Positions 60,118 through 64,000 of a stretch of 64,000 bases of DNA are shown piece by piece. The notes below the pieces were generated by a model that was given only the letters and a program-made list of their open reading frames with translations, ran no database searches and was not told the DNA's origin. Source of the stretch: Asanoa siamensis. GTDB lineage: Bacteria; Actinomycetota; Actinomycetes; Mycobacteriales; Micromonosporaceae. The stretch is taken from contig NZ_BONE01000002.1 of NCBI RefSeq assembly GCF_016862555.1, forward strand, positions 1 through 64,000, read 5' to 3'. A program made the position numbers and the translations under genes. Each line of letters starts with the position of its first letter. Positions within the stretch are counted from its first letter, which is position 1.

Positions 60118-61167
60118 GTGACCGACGAGATCGTCTACCTCGGCTGCTACACGAAGGAATCCGGCGGTACGGGGGAGGGGATCGTCGCCGCCACCCGCGA
60201 CCGGGAGACGGGCCGGCTCACGCCCGGTGCCGTGGTCGCGCGTACGCCGTCGCCGTCCTTCCTGGTCTGGCACCCGACCCTGCCCGTGCTCTACGCGGCC
60301 AACGAACTCGCCGAGGGCGAGGTCAGCGGCTGGGCGGTGGACGGCCCGGGCCCGCTGACGGCCGTCGGTCGGGCCGGCACCGGCGGCACCGAGCCCTGCC
60401 ACGTCGCGGTCACCAGCGACGGGCGCCACCTGCTCGCCGCCAACTACGCGAGCGGCTCGATCTCCGTACACCCCTTGGACCCGGCGACCGGCGCGGTGGG
60501 CGAGCGGACCGACCTGGTCGTCCACGACGGGCACGGTCCGGACCGCGACCGGCAGGCCGGGCCGCACCTGCACATGATCTCGATCGACCCCGCGGACGGG
60601 CCGCTGATCGCGATCGACCTCGGCACCGACGGCCTCTATCCCTACCGGGTGGACGGTGACCGGCTCGTGGCGGCCGGCGACCCGGTGCGGCTGGCGCCGG
60701 GCACCGGACCGCGGCACGTGGCGCGGCATCCGGACGGCCGGCGCGCCTACCTGGTCGGCGAGCTGGACGCCATGCTGACGAGCTTCGAGATCGACGGTAC
60801 GGACTGGCGCGAGCGGCACCGGATCGAGGCGAGCACCCGCCCCGGCGCGGAGAGGTATCCCTCCGAGGTCGCCTGCCGGGCCGACGGCCGCTATCTCTAC
60901 CTCGCGACCCGCGGCGTCGACACGGTGTCGGTGTTCGCGTTGGACGGTGCCGCGCCGCGGCTCGTGGCGGAGGTCGACTGCGGCGGCCGGTGGCCGCGGC
61001 ACCTGGCGCTCGCCGGCGACCACCTCTACGTCGCCAACCAGACGGGCGACTCGGTCGCGGTGTTCGCGGTCGACGGGCGGACCGGAGTGCCCACGATGGT
61101 CGATGCGCCGGTCGCGGTCGGGAGTCCGACTTGTGTGCTTGCGCCCCGCAAGACCGTCATTTCGTGA
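60118..61167 (+). CDS. Lactonase-family seven-bladed beta-propeller protein (6-phosphogluconolactonase-like)
   Basis: A 349-residue Pgl/YbhE-type propeller: YLGCYTKESGGTGEGIV at the start, then repeated YAANELAEGEVSGWAV, LLAANYASGSISVHPLDP, YLVGELDAMLTSFEI and YVANQTGDSVAVFAVD blades. A conserved His is in GPHLHMI. Family members hydrolyse 6-phosphogluconolactone or other sugar lactones. Divergent from gntR by 68 bases, it may be controlled by the same repressor. GTG 60118 has no ribosome site, perhaps leaderless. Confidence 0.87.
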   Translation: MTDEIVYLGCYTKESGGTGEGIVAATRDRETGRLTPGAVVARTPSPSFLVWHPTLPVLYAANELAEGEVSGWAVDGPGPLTAVGRAGTGGTEPCHVAVTSDGRHLLAANYASGSISVHPLDPATGAVGERTDLVVHDGHGPDRDRQAGPHLHMISIDPADGPLIAIDLGTDGLYPYRVDGDRLVAAGDPVRLAPGTGPRHVARHPDGRRAYLVGELDAMLTSFEIDGTDWRERHRIEASTRPGAERYPSEVACRADGRYLYLATRGVDTVSVFALDGAAPRLVAEVDCGGRWPRHLALAGDHLYVANQTGDSVAVFAVDGRTGVPTMVDAPVAVGSPTCVLAPRKTVIS

Positions 61168-61320
61168 TCCGCGGAAAAGGTTGGTAGCTAAGGGATTTCG
61201 TCAACTCGTCGGAGTAACACGGTTACAGGAAGTGATGAAAACCGATCCGTTCGTCTCTCCTCCGTAACTTTAATCCGAACGTCCCTGGCAATACGGCGCT
61301 CGGCTCCGCAAGATGGTCGG

Positions 61321-63087
61321 GTGTCTGGCCGGCATCGCATGCGATTCAAGCTTCGCGGGGCTGGCGTCATCGCCGCCGCGATGGCGCTCGTCGTCGTTTC
61401 CACTGGCGTCTACTTCGGTTACCGACAAGTATCCCAACCGGGATGCTCCGGTGAGGCGAAGCTGACCGTCGCCGCCGCGGGTGAGGTGGCCCCCGCCATC
61501 GAGGAGGCCGCCAAGGCCTGGGTCGACGGTGGTGCGCAGGCCGACGGCGTCTGCGTCGCCGTCGAGGTGACGGCGCAGGAGCCCGTCGACGTGGCCGCGG
61601 TGGTCGCCGGCAAGCACGGCGTCGCCCTGGCCGGCGTGGGCCTCGCCAACGGCACCGCCACGATGCCCGACGTCTGGGTGCCGGACTCGTCGACCTGGCT
61701 GCTGCGGCTGCAGAGCGCGGCCTCCGGCTTCTCGCCGACCAACGGTGAGTCGATCGCCCGCAGCCCTGTCGTCATCGCGATGCCCGAGCCGGTCGCGCAG
61801 CAGATCGGCTGGCCGCAGAAGAAGCTCGGCTGGAACGACCTGCTGGACGGGCTCACCAAGAGCACCGCGCTCAAGCCAGGCATCGTCGAGCCGACCCGCG
61901 ACGCGGCCGGCCTCTCCGGCCTGCTCGCGCTCGGCGCGCAGGCGGGCACCCTGGGCGCGCAGGCCCAGAACGTGCAGACCTCGGTGCTGCGCGCGCTCGC
62001 GTCCGGCAAGTCGGCGCTCCGCACCGACCTGCTGGCCCGGTTCCCGCGCTCGACCGACCCGGCCAGCGTCGCGCAGGCGCTCTCCGCCGCGCCGCTGTCC
62101 GAGGAAGACGTCGTCGAATACAACGCGTCCAAGCCGCCGATCTCGCTGGCCGCTCTCTACCTGGAGCCGGCGCCGACGTCGCTGGACTACCCGTACGCGG
62201 TGATGCCCGGCACCGACCCGATGAAGGCCAAGGCGGCCGAGGGCCTGTTCCGCGTGCTGACCGCCCCCGACTTCAAGAACCGCCTCGGCAAGCAGCACCT
62301 GCGCTCCGCCGACGGCACCTGGGGCGACGGCTTCGAGGCACCGGCCGGCGCGCCGAGCCCCGCCGGCACCCCGCAGGTCAAGCCGTCGGGCGACTCCGGC
62401 GGCACCGCGGCCGGCACGTCCGACCCGGCCGTCGTCGAGCGCACGCTGGCGACCTGGACCGCGGTCACGCTGCCCGGCCGGCTGCTCGCCGTCATCGACA
62501 TCTCCGGCACCATGGGCGGCAAGGTCGCCAGCGCCGGCGGCAAGACCCGCATGGACCTCACCAAGGCGGCCGCCACCCGCGGTCTCGGGCTGTTCAGCGA
62601 CGACTGGGCGGTCGGGCTGTGGTCCTTCTCCAGCAACCTCGGCGGGGGCCGGGACTACAAGGAGCTCGTGCCGATCCAGCCGGTGTCCAGCGGACGCTCG
62701 GCCCTGCTCGGCCAGTTGACGACGCTCCAGGCCAAGAAGGGCGGCAACACGGGTCTGTACGACACGATCCTCGCCGCCTACAAGAACGTGCAGAACGGCT
62801 GGCAGAACGGTCGGGTCAACTCGATCGTCATGCTCACCGACGCCATCGGCAACGACGACCCCGAGGGCGGCATCGACCACGCCGGCCTGCTCCGCGAGCT
62901 CAAGAAGCTCAAGGACGACAAGAAGCCGGTGCAGCTGATCATCATCGGCCTCGGCGACAAGGTGAACCGCGGTCCGCTGGACGAGATCACCAAGGTCACC
63001 GGCGGCGGCCTGTTCGTCGCGGAGGACCCGGCGAAGATCGGTGACATCTTCCTACAGGCCATCTCGCTGCGCCCGACCAGCCGCTGA
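61321..63087 (+). CDS. Exported protein with solute-binding-like and von Willebrand A domains
   Basis: A 588-residue extracellular protein. After a membrane helix (GAGVIAAAMALVVVSTGVYFGY) comes a periplasmic type II-like domain (about 45-345: KLTVAAAGEVAPAIEEAAKAWVDGG, TLVPDVWVPDSSTWLLR), a Gly/Pro linker, then a VWA domain with the metal site DISGTMGG and TDAIGNDDPEGG. This pairing is known in actinobacteria but uncharacterised; it may bind surface ligands. GTG 61321 or ATG 61339 begins it. A stem-loop follows at 63103. Confidence 0.82.
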   Translation: MSGRHRMRFKLRGAGVIAAAMALVVVSTGVYFGYRQVSQPGCSGEAKLTVAAAGEVAPAIEEAAKAWVDGGAQADGVCVAVEVTAQEPVDVAAVVAGKHGVALAGVGLANGTATMPDVWVPDSSTWLLRLQSAASGFSPTNGESIARSPVVIAMPEPVAQQIGWPQKKLGWNDLLDGLTKSTALKPGIVEPTRDAAGLSGLLALGAQAGTLGAQAQNVQTSVLRALASGKSALRTDLLARFPRSTDPASVAQALSAAPLSEEDVVEYNASKPPISLAALYLEPAPTSLDYPYAVMPGTDPMKAKAAEGLFRVLTAPDFKNRLGKQHLRSADGTWGDGFEAPAGAPSPAGTPQVKPSGDSGGTAAGTSDPAVVERTLATWTAVTLPGRLLAVIDISGTMGGKVASAGGKTRMDLTKAAATRGLGLFSDDWAVGLWSFSSNLGGGRDYKELVPIQPVSSGRSALLGQLTTLQAKKGGNTGLYDTILAAYKNVQNGWQNGRVNSIVMLTDAIGNDDPEGGIDHAGLLRELKKLKDDKKPVQLIIIGLGDKVNRGPLDEITKVTGGGLFVAEDPAKIGDIFLQAISLRPTSR

Positions 63088-63102
63088 CACGCACCGTTTG
63101 GT

Positions 63103-63133
63103 GGCAACCCGTTCGCCTGGCTAACGGGTTGCC
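63103..63133 (+). terminator. Hairpin terminator after the VWA gene
   Basis: GGCAACCCGTT (63103-63113) and AACGGGTTGCC (63123-63133) form a perfect 11-bp stem with a nine-base loop, 16 bases after the stop codon. Confidence 0.8.
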
Positions 63134-63153
63134 GTCAAGCAAGTGACGGTTTT

Positions 63154-63178
63154 CCGTCCCAGCCCCATCGGGGGACGG
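63154..63178 (+). promoter_or_regulatory. Second hairpin in the leader of the glycosyltransferase gene
   Basis: CCGTCCC (63154-63160) pairs with GGGACGG (63172-63178) with extra CCCC/GGGG pairing inside, preceded by a TTTT run. It lies 68 bases before the next start codon, so it may be part of the leader, a second terminator, or both. Confidence 0.45.
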
Positions 63179-63245
63179 GTGATGGGCGAAGATGTCCAGG
63201 CACCGCTCTCCGGTGCGTCGACACCCACGAGCTGGGGAGGGCTTG

Positions 63246-64000
63246 GTGACGTCGGCGACGCTGGTTAACCCCGCTTCTACGCGCCCGGATTCCGAGCGCG
63301 GCGCCGTCAACGCGGCGTTGGTGCGGGCCCGTCAACGCGCATACGTGCGCGCCGTCATTCTGATCGACATCGCGATGATCACGTTCGCGGTGCTCGGCGG
63401 CTACTTCGTGCGGTTCGGCGAACTGTCCGGCCAGTTCGGTGGTGGAGCGCCGCGTGACTCGCGGCCGTACGCCGTCATCATGGTCGGCCTGGGCGTGGTC
63501 TGGCTGATCTCGCTCAAGCTGATGCGCAGCTACGACGCCCGCCTGCTGGGCTACGGCGTCGACGAGTTCCGCCGGGTCGCGGCGGCCACCGTCCGGCTCG
63601 CCGGCGCCATCGCGATCGTCGGCTACGTCGTCGACCTGGGCGTGGCCCGCTGGTTCCTCGTGCTCAGCTTCGCCCTCGGCCTGGTCGGCCTGGTCGTCGG
63701 CCGCTACGCAGCCCGCAAGTGGCTGCACCACGCCCGGCGCCGCGACGGTGCCTGGTCGCGCCAGGTGCTCGTGGTCGGCGACGCCGTGCACATCAACGAG
63801 CTCGTGGCCACGCTGCGCCGGGAGCCCTACGCCGGCTACCACGTGGTCGGCGCGTGCATCCCGGACGGCCTGATCGCGCCGGTGCCGCAGCGGCTCGGCG
63901 ACGTGCCGGTGGTCGGCTCGTTCCGCACGGTCCTCGAGGCGGTCGAGTCCACCGGGGTCGACACGGTCGCGGTCACCACGTCCGGCGAGCTGACCGCGAT
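63246..64000 (+). CDS. Polyprenyl glycosylphosphotransferase (WbaP/CpsE-like), N-terminal part, truncated by the window end
   Basis: An open frame runs from GTG 63246 through the end of the window, at least 251 residues. It has a hydrophobic N-terminal region with about four helices (VILIDIAMITFAVLGGYFVRFGEL, AVIMVGLGVVWLISLKLM, VRLAGAIAIVGYVVDLG, VLSFALGLVGLVVGRYA) followed by a nucleotide-binding-like VLVVGDAVHINELVATLRREPYAGYHVVGACIPD. This is the CoA-binding-like domain of exopolysaccharide-initiating transferases. The catalytic domain is outside the window. GGGGAGGG precedes the start by four bases. Confidence 0.88.
   Translation, partial: MTSATLVNPASTRPDSERGAVNAALVRARQRAYVRAVILIDIAMITFAVLGGYFVRFGELSGQFGGGAPRDSRPYAVIMVGLGVVWLISLKLMRSYDARLLGYGVDEFRRVAAATVRLAGAIAIVGYVVDLGVARWFLVLSFALGLVGLVVGRYAARKWLHHARRRDGAWSRQVLVVGDAVHINELVATLRREPYAGYHVVGACIPDGLIAPVPQRLGDVPVVGSFRTVLEAVESTGVDTVAVTTSGELTA

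Noticed and set aside
61168-61320. Cyclic-di-AMP or other known riboswitch before the VWA gene
   Set aside because: The stretch is relatively AT-rich but I could not place the conserved core or pairings of any known class.

Overview
The window is a 64-kb chromosomal segment from a very GC-rich actinomycete, most likely a filamentous member of the Micromonosporaceae or a near relative. This inference rests on strong G/C third-position bias, two conservon operons, mycothiol- and F420-type enzymes, many TetR regulators, and secreted polysaccharide-degrading enzymes. No rRNA, tRNA, CRISPR array, phage or insertion sequence was recognised.

Layout. 1-5.4 kb: acetate transporter, a TetR/FAD-monooxygenase pair divided by a 39-bp palindrome, a cupin behind tandem operators, and a lone cytochrome oxidase subunit I gene. 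5.4-7.0 kb: a membrane-protein gene that is out of frame in a Thr/His repeat and is followed by degraded copies of its own 3' end. 7.1-15.9 kb: chitin-type AA10 LPMO, DUF305 lipoprotein, mycothiol-type enzyme, Asn/Gly/Pro surface protein, hydrolase, SRPBCC protein, MFS exporter, glutathionyl-hydroquinone-reductase-like enzyme, Tat-exported TIM-barrel protein. 16.0-20.2 kb: first conservon (kinase, roadblock, DUF742, GTPase). 20.6-25.6 kb: lone substrate-binding lipoprotein, then an NMT1/SsuA-type ABC system with its ATPase coupled to an LLM flavin oxidoreductase. 25.6-41.9 kb: snapalysin, RNase HI, SRPBCC/TetR operon, phosphatase, SDR pseudogene, quinone oxidoreductase, a YCII/ECF-sigma/TrmO operon, intradiol dioxygenase, DHA2 exporter, dimethylargininase, AAA ATPase. 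41.9-46.7 kb: second conservon, divergent from two proteins sharing a FVDDP-containing domain. 49.6-53.2 kb: SSS symporter and a second YCII/ECF-sigma pair. 53.2-55.6 kb: GH6 cellulase with a CebR/CelR-like box upstream and a tandemly duplicated 3' end. 56.6-61.2 kb: lutABC-type L-lactate utilisation genes with a GntR regulator and a divergent lactonase. 61.3-64.0 kb: VWA lipoprotein-like protein and the start of a polyprenyl glycosylphosphotransferase.

The strongest regulatory observation is a pair of promoters, before the MFS exporter and the quinone oxidoreductase, with the same MerR-type design: -35 TTGACC, exactly 19 bp carrying a CCTCAA-N6-TTGAGG dyad, a GATCNT -10, and a start codon at the expected transcription start. 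Half-sites and spacing match the SoxR box, so a redox-cycling-drug response is predicted. Other notable items are duplicated gene 3' ends at two loci, four convergent gene pairs whose stop codons share one CTAG, and a sigma-factor gene with no ordinary start codon where its conserved N-terminus begins.
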